A stretch of DNA of 64,000 nt from the NCBI GenBank assembly GCA_040400085.1, contig JBBAQX010000007.1, positions 46,286 through 110,285 on the forward strand, in the 5' to 3' direction. Below the pieces are notes generated by a model. It made no database searches. It had not been told where the DNA came from and was given only the letters and a program-made list of their open reading frames with translations. This DNA is from HNR sp040400085. Its GTDB lineage: Bacteria > Actinomycetota > Actinomycetes > Actinomycetales > Microbacteriaceae. Position 1 is the stretch's first letter, and every line of letters starts with the position of its first letter. Shown piece by piece: positions 17,134 through 25,740 of this stretch. The position numbers were made by a program, and so were the translations under genes.

Positions 17134-18216
17134 ATGCGTCGAGTCATTATTTTGGGATCAACAGGTTCTATTGGTCGCCAGGCCCTTGATGTGATTGGGG
17201 CGAACCCCAACACGTTCGAGGTCGTTGGCCTGTCTGCTGGATCGGATCGCGAGGGGATGCTCGCCCAGGCCGAGTCCTTCTCCGTCGAGTTCACGGCCCT
17301 CGGTGCCGACGAGTCTGAGCAGCTTATCCGCGACGTCGAGGCCGATGTGATCCTCAACGGCATCACGGGCTCGGTCGGGCTCGGACCGACGCTGGCCGCT
17401 TTGCGGACCGACGCCACGCTCGCCCTCGCGAACAAGGAATCCTTGATCGTCGGCGGCGACCTGGTTACCGCCCTTGCGAAGCCGGGACAGATCGTGCCGG
17501 TCGACTCCGAGCACTCCGCCATTGCCCAGGCGCTACGGTCGGGGGAGAAGCACGAGGTGCGCAGGCTCATTCTCACCGCCTCGGGCGGGCCGTTTCGGGG
17601 TCGCACGCGCGATTCCCTGCGCGACGTCACCCCAGCCCAGGCGATGGCGCATCCCACGTGGGATATGGGCCGCATGGTCACCACAAATTCCTCCACCCTC
17701 GTCAACAAGGGGCTGGAGATCATCGAGGCGCACTTGCTGTTCGGGGTTCCGTACGACCGGATAGAGGCGGTCGCGCATCCCCAATCGATCGTGCACTCCA
17801 TGGTGGAGTTTGTTGACGGATCAACGCTGGCGCAGGCATCCCCGCCCGATATGCGCCTGCCGATTTCGCTGGGCCTCGACTGGCCGCGGCGGGTGGCGGG
17901 CGTTGGAGTGCCCATCGATTGGACCAAGGCGAGCCAGTGGGAGTTCGAGCCGCTCGACAATGAAGCGTTCCCCGCGGTCAACCTGGCTAAGCAGGTCGGG
18001 CGGGCCGGCCGAACCTACCCGGCGGTGTTTAACGCCGCAAATGAGCAAGCGGTCGACGCGTTTCATGACGGCAAGATCGGCTATCTGGATATCGTGGATA
18101 CGGTCGCCCGGGTCGTCGAATCACACGACGCCCCGAGCGGTGCCCTGACCCGGGAAAGCCTTGTCGAGGCAGAACGTTGGGCGCGGGCGCGGGCTGACGC
18201 GCTCGTCGGAGTGTAA
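17134..18216 (+). CDS. dxr: 1-deoxy-D-xylulose 5-phosphate reductoisomerase
   Basis: 360 residues. The N-terminal Rossmann motif LGSTGSIGRQALDVI binds NADPH, and VDSEHSAIAQ and NKGLEIIEAHLLFG are conserved metal and substrate segments. It makes 2-C-methyl-D-erythritol 4-phosphate, the committed step of the MEP isoprenoid pathway. ispG of the same pathway lies two genes downstream. A weak CATGAT six nucleotides before the ATG may be a leaderless -10. Length is normal. Confidence 0.96.
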   Translation: MRRVIILGSTGSIGRQALDVIGANPNTFEVVGLSAGSDREGMLAQAESFSVEFTALGADESEQLIRDVEADVILNGITGSVGLGPTLAALRTDATLALANKESLIVGGDLVTALAKPGQIVPVDSEHSAIAQALRSGEKHEVRRLILTASGGPFRGRTRDSLRDVTPAQAMAHPTWDMGRMVTTNSSTLVNKGLEIIEAHLLFGVPYDRIEAVAHPQSIVHSMVEFVDGSTLAQASPPDMRLPISLGLDWPRRVAGVGVPIDWTKASQWEFEPLDNEAFPAVNLAKQVGRAGRTYPAVFNAANEQAVDAFHDGKIGYLDIVDTVARVVESHDAPSGALTRESLVEAERWARARADALVGV

Positions 18217-18285
18217 GGATGCTCGAGCAGATGGTGTGCGAACGGGATTAGGCCGACTCTCAGCAGCGTCTGAGTAACGGGGGAG

Positions 18286-18291
18286 TACTAT
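18286..18291 (+). promoter_or_regulatory. -10 element of a leaderless promoter for rseP
   Basis: TACTAT is followed by AAGCAC and then GTG 18298, with no ribosome site. Confidence 0.6.
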
Positions 18292-18297
18292 AAGCAC

Positions 18298-19869
18298 GTG
18301 GAATCTGTGTTGCTTTATATATTGGGTGTGCTCGCCATCATTCTGGGCCTCGCCGTGTCGATTGGCCTGCACGAAATCGGGCACCTCCTTCCCGCCAAAC
18401 TTTTTGGCGTAAAGGTCACGCAGTACATGATCGGGTTCGGCCGTACAATCTGGAAGAAACGCAAGGGCGAAACCGAGTACGGCATCAAGATGCTGCCCCT
18501 CGGTGGCTATATTTCGATGATCGGGATGTATCCTCCCAAGAAACCGGGCGAGGAAGCGCGCGAGTCCACCACAGGTTTCCTCAACTCGGTGGCTACCGAG
18601 AGTTCGCGGGTCGTGCATCGCCGCGATTCCGGTTCCGATCATGAGGATGCCGTTCTCGCCCTGCGCGAGGCCATCCAGGCTGACCCGAAGCTGGCCGATG
18701 CCCTGCGGCCACAGGATCTACACGTCGAGCCAGCTGGCGATGCTTCACGCGGCTCCACCTCGACGGGCGAGGCTGAGATCGTTATCGAGGGCGAAGACGC
18801 GCCCAGCCGCGCGAATTACTTTGTCTCAATGGTGAATGAGGCGCGTGAGGCAAGCGCCGAGACTATCGGGGATGAGAATCACAGCAGGGCGTTCTACAAG
18901 CTCGCCGTGTGGAAGCGCATCATCATCATGGCCGGCGGTCCCGCCATGAACCTGGTGCTTGCCATCCTGCTCTACACGATATATCTGGTCGGATTCGGGC
19001 TGCCGCAATCGACCACCACGGTCGGTGCCGTGAACCAGTGTCTGGTGCCAGCAACTAGCACGTCACAAACCTGTGGGCCGAACGACCCGCTTGCTCCGGG
19101 TGCGGAGGCGGGGCTCAAACCGGGTGACACCTTCGTGAGCATCAACGGCGCCACAATCACCGAATGGCAACAGATTCAGGACACAATCTCGGAGTCGCCC
19201 TCGAAGACCCTCAGCGTTGTCGTTGATCGCGACGGCGAGGATGTGACCCTCTCGATGACCCCGGCGCTCAACACGCGCACCGTGGTCGACGACCAAGGCA
19301 AACCCGTGAAGGATGCCGAGGGCAACGTCGTGACCAAGGAAGTCGGTATGGTCGGGATGAACCCCACCAACGAGCTCGTGCAGCAGCCGATCACCAGCGT
19401 TATGCCGCAGGTTGGTGACAATATCGCCCGTGTCAGCCAGATCATTACGAACCTTCCCCAGCGCATGGTTGATACCTGGAACGCCGCGTTCGGCTCGGAG
19501 CAGCGCGATCCAAACGGCCCCATGAGTGTCGTCGGGGTGGGAAGGGTCGCGGGAGAAATCGCGAGCCTCGACACGATCCCCGTTACCGCAAAGCTTCAAG
19601 CGGTAGTCGGGTTGCTTGCCTCCCTCAACGTGGCCTTGTTCGTGTTCAACCTGGTCCCCCTGATGCCGCTAGATGGTGGCCATATCGCGGGTGCTCTCTT
19701 CGAGGGAATTAGGCGTTTCTTCGCGAAGCTCTTCAGGCGTCCGGATCCAGGACCGGTCGACAGCGCCAAGATGGTGCCGCTCACCTTCGTTGTTGTGCTG
19801 ATCGGTGGTGCCATGACGCTGCTTCTGATCTACGCGGATATCGTGAAACCGGTGAACCTATTCGGTTAG
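18298..19869 (+). CDS. rseP: Site-2 intramembrane metalloprotease with large insertion
   Basis: 523 residues, longer than the ~400-450 usual for RseP/Rip1. TM1 carries the zinc motif LHEIGH (His25, Glu26, His29), a PDZ domain follows TM2 (LKPGDTFVSINGATITEW), and the last TM has LMPLDGGHIAGAL with the third zinc ligand Asp. The extra length is mainly a hydrophilic insertion at about residues 82-200, between GGYISMIGMYPP and FYKLAVWKRIIIM. It cleaves membrane-anchored anti-sigma factors and signal-peptide remnants. The two sigma/anti-sigma fusions at 49.2 and 53.8 kb are conceivable substrates. Confidence 0.93.
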   Translation: MESVLLYILGVLAIILGLAVSIGLHEIGHLLPAKLFGVKVTQYMIGFGRTIWKKRKGETEYGIKMLPLGGYISMIGMYPPKKPGEEARESTTGFLNSVATESSRVVHRRDSGSDHEDAVLALREAIQADPKLADALRPQDLHVEPAGDASRGSTSTGEAEIVIEGEDAPSRANYFVSMVNEAREASAETIGDENHSRAFYKLAVWKRIIIMAGGPAMNLVLAILLYTIYLVGFGLPQSTTTVGAVNQCLVPATSTSQTCGPNDPLAPGAEAGLKPGDTFVSINGATITEWQQIQDTISESPSKTLSVVVDRDGEDVTLSMTPALNTRTVVDDQGKPVKDAEGNVVTKEVGMVGMNPTNELVQQPITSVMPQVGDNIARVSQIITNLPQRMVDTWNAAFGSEQRDPNGPMSVVGVGRVAGEIASLDTIPVTAKLQAVVGLLASLNVALFVFNLVPLMPLDGGHIAGALFEGIRRFFAKLFRRPDPGPVDSAKMVPLTFVVVLIGGAMTLLLIYADIVKPVNLFG

Positions 19870-19886
19870 TACCCAGCGTGCACCGC

Positions 19887-19892
19887 TAGACT
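19887..19892 (+). promoter_or_regulatory. -10 element of a leaderless promoter for ispG
   Basis: TAGACT is followed by six bases (GTTCTG) and GTG 19899. No Shine-Dalgarno sequence is present. Confidence 0.65.
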
Positions 19893-19898
19893 GTTCTG

Positions 19899-21059
19899 GT
19901 GGCTGCAGTTAATCTAGGTCTTCCTAAAGTTCCCGAAACCCTTTCTCCCCGACGCAAGTCTCGGCAGATCAACGTGGGTAGTGTCCGTGTTGGCGGCGAC
20001 GCTCAAGTGAGCGTTCAGTCAATGACAACGACTCCGACCACCGACATCAACTCGACCCTGCAACAGATCGCGGAACTCACGGCTACCGGCTGTGACATCG
20101 TGCGCGTCGCCGTGCCCAGCCGCGATGATGCCGAGGCGCTGCCCATTATCGCGATGAAGAGCCAGATCCCCGTTATCGCCGATATCCACTTTCAGCCCAA
20201 CTATGTCTATGCGGCTATCGATGCGGGATGCGCGGCAGTGCGGGTTAACCCGGGAAACATCCGCAAGTTTGACGACCAGGTCGGTGAGATCGCCCGCCGC
20301 GCCAAGGCCGCCGGGGTAAGCATCCGCATCGGTGTCAACGCCGGTTCGCTCGACCCTCGGATCCTGCAAAAGTACGGCAAGGCAACACCCGAAGCGCTCG
20401 TCGAGAGCGCCGTGTGGGAGGCCAGCCTCTTCGAGGAACACGATTTTCACGACTTCAAGATTTCGGTGAAGCATAACGACCCCATCGTCATGGTTAAGGC
20501 CTACCGGCAGCTCGCAGAGCGGGGCGATTGGCCCCTCCACCTTGGCGTAACGGAGGCCGGGCCAGCGTTCCAGGGAACCATCAAGTCGGCAACGGCCTTC
20601 GGTATCCTTCTCGGCGAGGGAATCGGCGACACCATTCGCGTGTCTCTTTCCGCTCCTCCCGCAGAAGAGGTCAAGGTTGGCCTTCAGATTCTTCAGTCCC
20701 TGAACCTGCGCGAGCGCAAGCTCGAGATCGTCTCCTGCCCCAGCTGTGGCCGGGCGCAGGTCGACGTTTACAAGCTTGCAGAGGACGTCACGACAGGCCT
20801 CGAGGGAATGAGCGTTCCTCTTCGCGTCGCCGTCATGGGATGCGTCGTGAACGGCCCGGGCGAGGCCCGCGAGGCCGACCTTGGCGTGGCTTCCGGTAAT
20901 GGTAAGGGCCAGATCTTCGTGAAGGGAGAGGTCATCAAGACCGTTCCCGAGTCGGAGATCGTCGCGACCCTGATCGAGGAGGCCAACCGCCTGGCCGCCG
21001 AGATGCCTGCCGACGACACGAGTACGGGATCTCCCACGGTTATCGTCGGCGCTAAGTAA
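19899..21059 (+). CDS. ispG: 4-hydroxy-3-methylbut-2-enyl diphosphate synthase
   Basis: 386 residues. The N-terminal TIM barrel (SVQSMTTTPTTDINSTLQQI, VRVNPGNI) is followed by the [4Fe-4S] domain with cysteines in SCPSCGRAQVDV and MGCVVNGPGEA. It reduces MEcPP to HMBPP in the MEP pathway, needing ferredoxin or flavodoxin. Bacterial single-domain length. The C-terminal tail beyond ~365 is low-complexity (DDTSTGSPT). Confidence 0.96.
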   Translation: MAAVNLGLPKVPETLSPRRKSRQINVGSVRVGGDAQVSVQSMTTTPTTDINSTLQQIAELTATGCDIVRVAVPSRDDAEALPIIAMKSQIPVIADIHFQPNYVYAAIDAGCAAVRVNPGNIRKFDDQVGEIARRAKAAGVSIRIGVNAGSLDPRILQKYGKATPEALVESAVWEASLFEEHDFHDFKISVKHNDPIVMVKAYRQLAERGDWPLHLGVTEAGPAFQGTIKSATAFGILLGEGIGDTIRVSLSAPPAEEVKVGLQILQSLNLRERKLEIVSCPSCGRAQVDVYKLAEDVTTGLEGMSVPLRVAVMGCVVNGPGEAREADLGVASGNGKGQIFVKGEVIKTVPESEIVATLIEEANRLAAEMPADDTSTGSPTVIVGAK

Positions 21060-21093
21060 TACCACGGCGCGCGCCTACCGTTTCGACAAACGA

Positions 21094-21099
21094 TAGGCT
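21094..21099 (+). promoter_or_regulatory. -10 element of a leaderless promoter for the FHA/PP2C genes
   Basis: TAGGCT is followed by GAGAGC and GTG 21106. No ribosome site or clear -35. Confidence 0.65.
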
Positions 21100-21105
21100 G
21101 AGAGC

Positions 21106-21897
21106 GTGAATAGCCAAGACCTTCCAGGACCGTATATTCCGGACGACTCGGATACGATACTGACCCGTGCCTCCGGCAGCGACGAAGATACCCTGATTTC
21201 CGGTGATCGTGAAGACACTGTTATCTCGGGGGGCCGCGACGATACGCTCATTTCCGTGGGTCGCGAAGACACGATTATCTCTGGCGGTAACGACGATACG
21301 CTCATCTCGGGTGATCGCGACGAGACCGTGCTTAACCTGCGGCAGGGGTATCCGGCTCGTGAAGCTTCGCAACCCCGTGAAATCCAGCATCAATCGGAAC
21401 CAGCTCTTCCAGAACTTCCGAAGCTGCCGCCCATGCCCGGTTCCGCATCAGCTCAGGCGCGTCGTTCTCCCGCGCTCAGTACTTCGGCACACAGTTCTCA
21501 GGCACACAGCTCTCCGACACACAGCGCGCCAGTTTCGGGCGTCATCCTGTCCGACGGGCGACAGCTTCTGCTCACCAGCCCCGTGGTGGTGGGGCGTCGT
21601 CCCCAGTCCACGAGGATTATCAACGGTCTTCTTCCCCAGCTGATTCACGTGAACTCGGCGAGAGAGCTCATCTCGTCCACGCACGCTGAGATCAGGCAGG
21701 AAGGGTCCGCAGTGATCGTGACCGACCTCGGATCGACCAACGGGACAGTTGTGCTGCTTCCCGGTATCCCCCCTCGACGCTTACGCGCTGGAGAATCGAC
21801 AGCCGTAACGCCGGGAACCCGTGTTGACCTGGGGGACTCTATCGTGCTGACCCTTGTCGCGCCTGAGCCAACCCCAACCGGCGGGAGCTACCGATGA
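21106..21897 (+). CDS. FHA-domain protein with six nine-residue threonine repeats
   Basis: 263 residues. Residues 27-80 are six exact-length 9-mers of the form (D/E)DT(L/V/I)ISGGR, so threonines fall at 29, 38, 47, 56, 65 and 74, each in an acidic context. A Ser/Ala/His-rich linker (AHSSQAHSSPTHSAP) follows. The C-terminal ~120 residues are an FHA phosphothreonine-binding domain (VVVGRRPQ ... LISSTHAEIRQ ... VTDLGSTNGTVVL). Its neighbours are a PP2C phosphatase (4-bp overlap) and, further on, a Ser/Thr kinase, so the repeat is a likely multi-site phosphorylation target that the FHA domain of this or a partner protein reads. Confidence 0.88.
   Translation: MNSQDLPGPYIPDDSDTILTRASGSDEDTLISGDREDTVISGGRDDTLISVGREDTIISGGNDDTLISGDRDETVLNLRQGYPAREASQPREIQHQSEPALPELPKLPPMPGSASAQARRSPALSTSAHSSQAHSSPTHSAPVSGVILSDGRQLLLTSPVVVGRRPQSTRIINGLLPQLIHVNSARELISSTHAEIRQEGSAVIVTDLGSTNGTVVLLPGIPPRRLRAGESTAVTPGTRVDLGDSIVLTLVAPEPTPTGGSYR
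21184..21345 (+). repeat. 27-bp coding tandem repeat (six copies)
   Basis: The nucleotide repeat encodes residues 27-80 of the FHA protein. Copies differ at synonymous and conservative sites, so the peptide period rather than recent slippage appears to be preserved. Confidence 0.85.
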
Positions 21898-22817
21898 ACA
21901 AGATTGGCGATACGCATCACACCGCGGATGTCCCGGTGGCGACGAATGGTGCTCCCGGGATAACGGTTCGGTTGAGTTGGGCTGCCCGCACAGATACCGG
22001 CCTAAAACGTGCTCAGAATGAAGACAGCCTGGTCGCGCATCCCCCCATCTTCTCGGTCGCGGACGGAATGGGCGGTCACGCCGCAGGGGATATAGCGAGC
22101 GCGGCCGTTGTCAGCGCCCTCGGCGAGATCAGCGTTGCCCCCGTCTCACCGTTGGAGATCCAGGCCGAGCTTGCTAACGCCACGAGGGCGATATTTCGTG
22201 AGGCAGAAAAAACCGGATCATCAGGGGGATCGACCTGTGTTGGAGCTGCCCTCACCGAGCAGAACGGGCAACCCTATTGGTTGTTTTTCAACATCGGTGA
22301 TTCGCGAGCGTTCATCAATAGCGAAGAAGGCTTTCATCAGGTGTCTGTCGATCACTCGCTCGTGCAGGGAATGATTGACTCAGGCGAAATCAGCGTGGCA
22401 GAATCCCTGACTCACCCCAAGCGAAACGTCATCACTCGGGCAATCGGATTCGAGGATTCGCCCCTTCCCGATTTCTGGTTGATCCCCGTGGTGGCGGGCG
22501 AAAGCATCCTCTGTTGCTCCGACGGGCTCACCAAGGAACTCACAAACGAAGAGATCGAGGCCCACTTTTCGTTGGGCCTCGAGCCGGATACTCTGGCCGA
22601 TCAATTGATGGCGGATGCTCTTGCCTCCGGCGGCAGCGATAACATCTCTATAATCGTGGTGCGAGTCGACGAGGTGCGCTTCGCCGAGGTGAACTCGGAC
22701 GAAGTGCTTTCGGACGAAGTGCTTTCGGACGATGCGAGTTCAGGCGCGGACAATTCTCACCCCCCGTTCGTTCCAAGAGATCTTCACGAGGACTGGGCAA
22801 GCACGATTCCCCAATAA
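21894..22817 (+). CDS. PP2C-family protein Ser/Thr phosphatase
   Basis: 307 residues with the PPM metal-binding set: RAQNEDSLV, VADGMGGHAAGDIAS, NIGDSRAFI, CCSDGLTKEL and GGSDNISIIVV. The soluble single domain ends about residue 260; an acidic tail with DEVLSDEVLSD repeats follows, and no TM segment is present, unlike PstP. The ATG overlaps the FHA gene stop. It should reverse phosphorylation by the kinase at 24258, most plausibly on the two FHA proteins. Confidence 0.93.
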   Translation: MNKIGDTHHTADVPVATNGAPGITVRLSWAARTDTGLKRAQNEDSLVAHPPIFSVADGMGGHAAGDIASAAVVSALGEISVAPVSPLEIQAELANATRAIFREAEKTGSSGGSTCVGAALTEQNGQPYWLFFNIGDSRAFINSEEGFHQVSVDHSLVQGMIDSGEISVAESLTHPKRNVITRAIGFEDSPLPDFWLIPVVAGESILCCSDGLTKELTNEEIEAHFSLGLEPDTLADQLMADALASGGSDNISIIVVRVDEVRFAEVNSDEVLSDEVLSDDASSGADNSHPPFVPRDLHEDWASTIPQ

Positions 22818-23181
22818 GTGATGGGCACGACCAAGGTGCCCAAACCCTGGATTTTCGCTCAGGCGTATTTCACCCTAGCGATTTGGAAACATCGCATCAA
22901 TCATGTGGCCACAAATGACGTGATTTAAGCGGAAAATCACGTCATTTGGGGCCATCTGATTCACAAAAGGACTTTGTTGTATCCTGGCCAGGCCCTCATT
23001 GACCGTGGATTTTCTCTTGTGGGCGTTCATAAGTATCGTAAGCTGAATGATTGACAACCGAATTGAGCGCACCGTTCGTAACCGGTAACAACACAGGGAC
23101 ATAATAAACACCCATCTGCGGTGAGCTATGCTATCCCAGGAGCAAGTACGCAAGAGAGAACTTGCATTGAAAGGAAAACTA
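22818..23181. other. 364-bp intergenic region inside the signalling cluster
   Basis: It contains the long hairpin 22906-22954 and an A/T-rich stretch with TTGACA at 23051-23056 and CATAAT at 23100-23105 that do not form a properly spaced promoter pair. No gene is seen. The zinc-ribbon/FHA gene therefore probably has its own promoter here. Confidence 0.6.
22906..22954. repeat. 21-bp inverted repeat, hairpin
   Basis: Arms 22906-22926 and 22934-22954 pair with one mismatch across a 7-nt loop. The core is CAAATGACGTGATTT. It separates the PP2C gene from the zinc-ribbon/FHA gene, and may end the first transcript although no T tract follows. Confidence 0.7.
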
Positions 23182-24213
23182 ATGGCGGCGACATGCAGCT
23201 ACTGTGGTCAGGAACTTGTGGCCAACAGCATGTTTTGCGCGGAGTGTGGCCAGCTAGCCAGCTCGACTGGTTCTGGGGAAAACAAGCACACGTCAAGCGC
23301 TCCGCCCCCGCCCCCGGCAGCATCCAGTGTGCCTGTTGCGGCACCTCATATTCCAAGGCCATCTGTTCCGAGGCCATCTGTTCCGAGGCCGCCAGCGCCT
23401 GTTGCGCCAGCGCCGCCTGTTTCTACAGCGCCGCCTGTTTCTACAATGCCGCCTGTGTCGATTGTGCCGCCTATGCCCCCTGCCGCGGTAGCCCCGCCTG
23501 TACCCCGACCTCCAGCCCCGGCTGAGTCCGCTCCAGTTCCCCCAATGCCACCAGCGCCAGCTGCGCAGGTTCAACGTCCTCCAGCGCCGACAACCCCAGC
23601 GCAGACAACCCCAGCGCAGACAACCCCGGCACAGCGCCCTCCTGCACCTCCTGCGGCACAAGAATTTACTGCGCCTGCGGCGACAGGACCTGAGTCCGTA
23701 ACGCCTGCATCTACAACACCCCAGCTTCAGCAATCCGAGGCATCCGCTAACCAGCAGTCTCCAGCAACACCCAGACCGCCCGCGGCTCCGGAACCTGCGC
23801 AAGAACTAGCCCCTGAACCGGTGCGGCCGGGAGATGCCGACGAGACTATGATCTCAGTGTCAAAGCCCGAACCGGTTTCATCCGCGAAGTTCTCGCTTCA
23901 GCTAAGCACTGGGCAGGAAATCGTCGTGACCGGACGCTCTCTTCTTGGTCGAAACCCTAAGCCCCAGCCAGGGGTATCCTACGACAGCATCCACGTTGTG
24001 ATCGATCCCGGCCGTTCGGTATCGAAAACGCACCTGGAAGTTGGTGTTGAGGGTTCCCGCCTATGGATTCGGGACCTTCACTCCGGCAATGGGACCCGGG
24101 TAAAAGAGGGAGCATCCGAGAATCGAGATATCGTTCCCGGAGAAAAAGTTTTTGTAGATGTGCGAACCCGTGTTGAAATAGGAAATGAGTTTTTCATCGT
24201 TCTCCCCGGTTAA
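23182..24213 (+). CDS. Zinc-ribbon, proline-rich, FHA-domain protein (GarA-like)
   Basis: 343 residues from ATG 23182, chosen for AAAGGA just upstream; the frame is open from 23128 without a site. Residues 5-26 are a zinc ribbon, CSYCGQ and CAECGQ. A ~190-residue Pro/Ala-rich stretch with short repeats (PRPSV, PPVST, TTPAQ) follows. GDADETMISVS near residue 225 resembles the phospho-threonine site ahead of GarA/OdhI FHA domains. The C-terminal ~95 residues are FHA (GRSLLGRNP ... RSVSKTHLEVG ... LHSGNGTRVKEG). It should be a kinase substrate and adaptor. What the zinc ribbon binds is unknown. Confidence 0.85.
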   Translation: MAATCSYCGQELVANSMFCAECGQLASSTGSGENKHTSSAPPPPPAASSVPVAAPHIPRPSVPRPSVPRPPAPVAPAPPVSTAPPVSTMPPVSIVPPMPPAAVAPPVPRPPAPAESAPVPPMPPAPAAQVQRPPAPTTPAQTTPAQTTPAQRPPAPPAAQEFTAPAATGPESVTPASTTPQLQQSEASANQQSPATPRPPAAPEPAQELAPEPVRPGDADETMISVSKPEPVSSAKFSLQLSTGQEIVVTGRSLLGRNPKPQPGVSYDSIHVVIDPGRSVSKTHLEVGVEGSRLWIRDLHSGNGTRVKEGASENRDIVPGEKVFVDVRTRVEIGNEFFIVLPG

Positions 24214-24257
24214 CCGATAAGAACAAATGAACTAGTCAGTAACTTTCACACCCAACA

Positions 24258-25727
24258 ATGAGGGAGCCGCGAGTCTTGAATACAGTCCCGCAACAGGCCG
24301 TGCCACCGCAGATGCCCGGTTATCAGCACATTCGTGTGCTGGGCAAAGGCGGATTTGCATACGTGTTCCTGTATGAGCAGGACTTTCCGCGCGCAGAGGT
24401 CGCTGTCAAGGTTCTCAATCCCAAGCTCACCGACGAGAAGATGCGCGCCATGTTTCTCTCCGAGGCAAACCTCATGTCGCAGCTGAAGACACACCCTTCC
24501 GTACTCACAGTGCATACTGCGAGTATCGCCCCGGACGGTCGGCCGTACCTGGTGATGGAGTATTGCCCTGCCTCTCTGGGGGCACGCTACAAAGAGCATC
24601 CATTATCGGTCTCAGAGGTCCTGCAAACCGGAATCCGGATCGGGAGCGCCCTTGAGACTGCGCACAGGATCGGATTCCTGCACCGCGATATTAAACCTTC
24701 GAATATCCTTGTGACGCAGTACGGACATCCCGTTCTCGCGGACTTCGGTATCGCTGCCACCGTGTCAGCCGCGGCAAACGCTGAGGCTGAGGGCATGTCA
24801 GTGCCCTGGTCTGCCCCTGAGGTTCTGCGTGGAGAAACCGCAGGAACCGTCGCGAGCGAGGTTTACTCGCTTTCCGCGACTCTCTTTACCCTGCTTCTGG
24901 GACGTTCGCCCTACGAACTCCCCGACGACGGCAGGGAGAAAAATAAGCGTGAGCGTGTTCGTGCCCGTATTATCGGGCGTGATCGGCTTCAGCCACTCGG
25001 TCGACCCGATGTCCCTCCTGCCCTTGAGCATCTGCTCACATCTGCCATGAGCAAGAACCCTGCCGACCGCCCTCAAACGATGATTGATTTTGTTCGCAGC
25101 TTACAGATGATTGAAACCCAGATGGGTTTTGCCCCGACACCGGTCGAGGTCGCGGATGACGTTCGCGTTCAGCAGACCCGCTACCGTCTCGCGGAAGAAC
25201 CGGCAGGCAACCTGCTTCAGCCACGGGCCCCTCTCCCAGGGACGCAGAGAAGAGCCCGGCACAACGGCCGCGGCGGGCAGGGCGGGGGCGCTGCCTCGGA
25301 CGATCTGGGCCTCACCGTTATCCGCTCGGCGACGGCCTACGCGCCACAGAACGGCCAGGAAAAACGGAAAAAACGCACCCTTATGTGGAGTGTGATTGGG
25401 GGAGGAATCGCGCTCATCGCGGCGGCGAGCGTTGCCCTCGTCATGCTGCTCGGAACAAATAACGGCGTACCGGTCGTAAGCAACATTACGACGGAAACCA
25501 CAGGTGACGTGGTGATCTTCAGCTGGGATGATCCCGGAATTGGCGATGGTGATCGCTACCTCGTACGTACTGCGTCCGGCGAAACCAGCAGCCAGAGCGA
25601 CACCCAATACCGTGCTACCTCCAATGCCAACGGCGAGCCCGTATGCATTACCGTATCGGTCACGCGGGAGGGTAAGCCGGGTACTGCTAGCGCGGAAACC
25701 TGTGCATCCCAGAATGCGGCAAAGTGA
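24258..25727 (+). CDS. Transmembrane Ser/Thr protein kinase with FN3-like ectodomain
   Basis: 489 residues. The kinase domain (~22-290) has VLGKGGFAYVFLYEQ, the ATP lysine in AEVAVKVLN, catalytic loop LHRDIKPSNILV and LADFGIAATVS. A disordered juxtamembrane region leads to a TM segment at about 373-397, and an ectodomain of ~90 residues (TGDVVIFSWDDPGIGDGDRY) resembles a fibronectin III fold. No PASTA repeats are present, so it is not a PknB orthologue; it corresponds to Pkb2 of the bifidobacterial cluster. The start may instead be TTG 24276, which has GAGGGAG upstream. The next gene starts 13 bp after its stop. Confidence 0.92.
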   Translation: MREPRVLNTVPQQAVPPQMPGYQHIRVLGKGGFAYVFLYEQDFPRAEVAVKVLNPKLTDEKMRAMFLSEANLMSQLKTHPSVLTVHTASIAPDGRPYLVMEYCPASLGARYKEHPLSVSEVLQTGIRIGSALETAHRIGFLHRDIKPSNILVTQYGHPVLADFGIAATVSAAANAEAEGMSVPWSAPEVLRGETAGTVASEVYSLSATLFTLLLGRSPYELPDDGREKNKRERVRARIIGRDRLQPLGRPDVPPALEHLLTSAMSKNPADRPQTMIDFVRSLQMIETQMGFAPTPVEVADDVRVQQTRYRLAEEPAGNLLQPRAPLPGTQRRARHNGRGGQGGGAASDDLGLTVIRSATAYAPQNGQEKRKKRTLMWSVIGGGIALIAAASVALVMLLGTNNGVPVVSNITTETTGDVVIFSWDDPGIGDGDRYLVRTASGETSSQSDTQYRATSNANGEPVCITVSVTREGKPGTASAETCASQNAAK

Positions 25728-25740
25728 TGAGGGTGGCCCA

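Noticed and set aside
21184..21345. CRISPR-like array because of regular 27-bp repeats
   Set aside because: The repeats are in frame, have no spacers and encode a phased nonapeptide.
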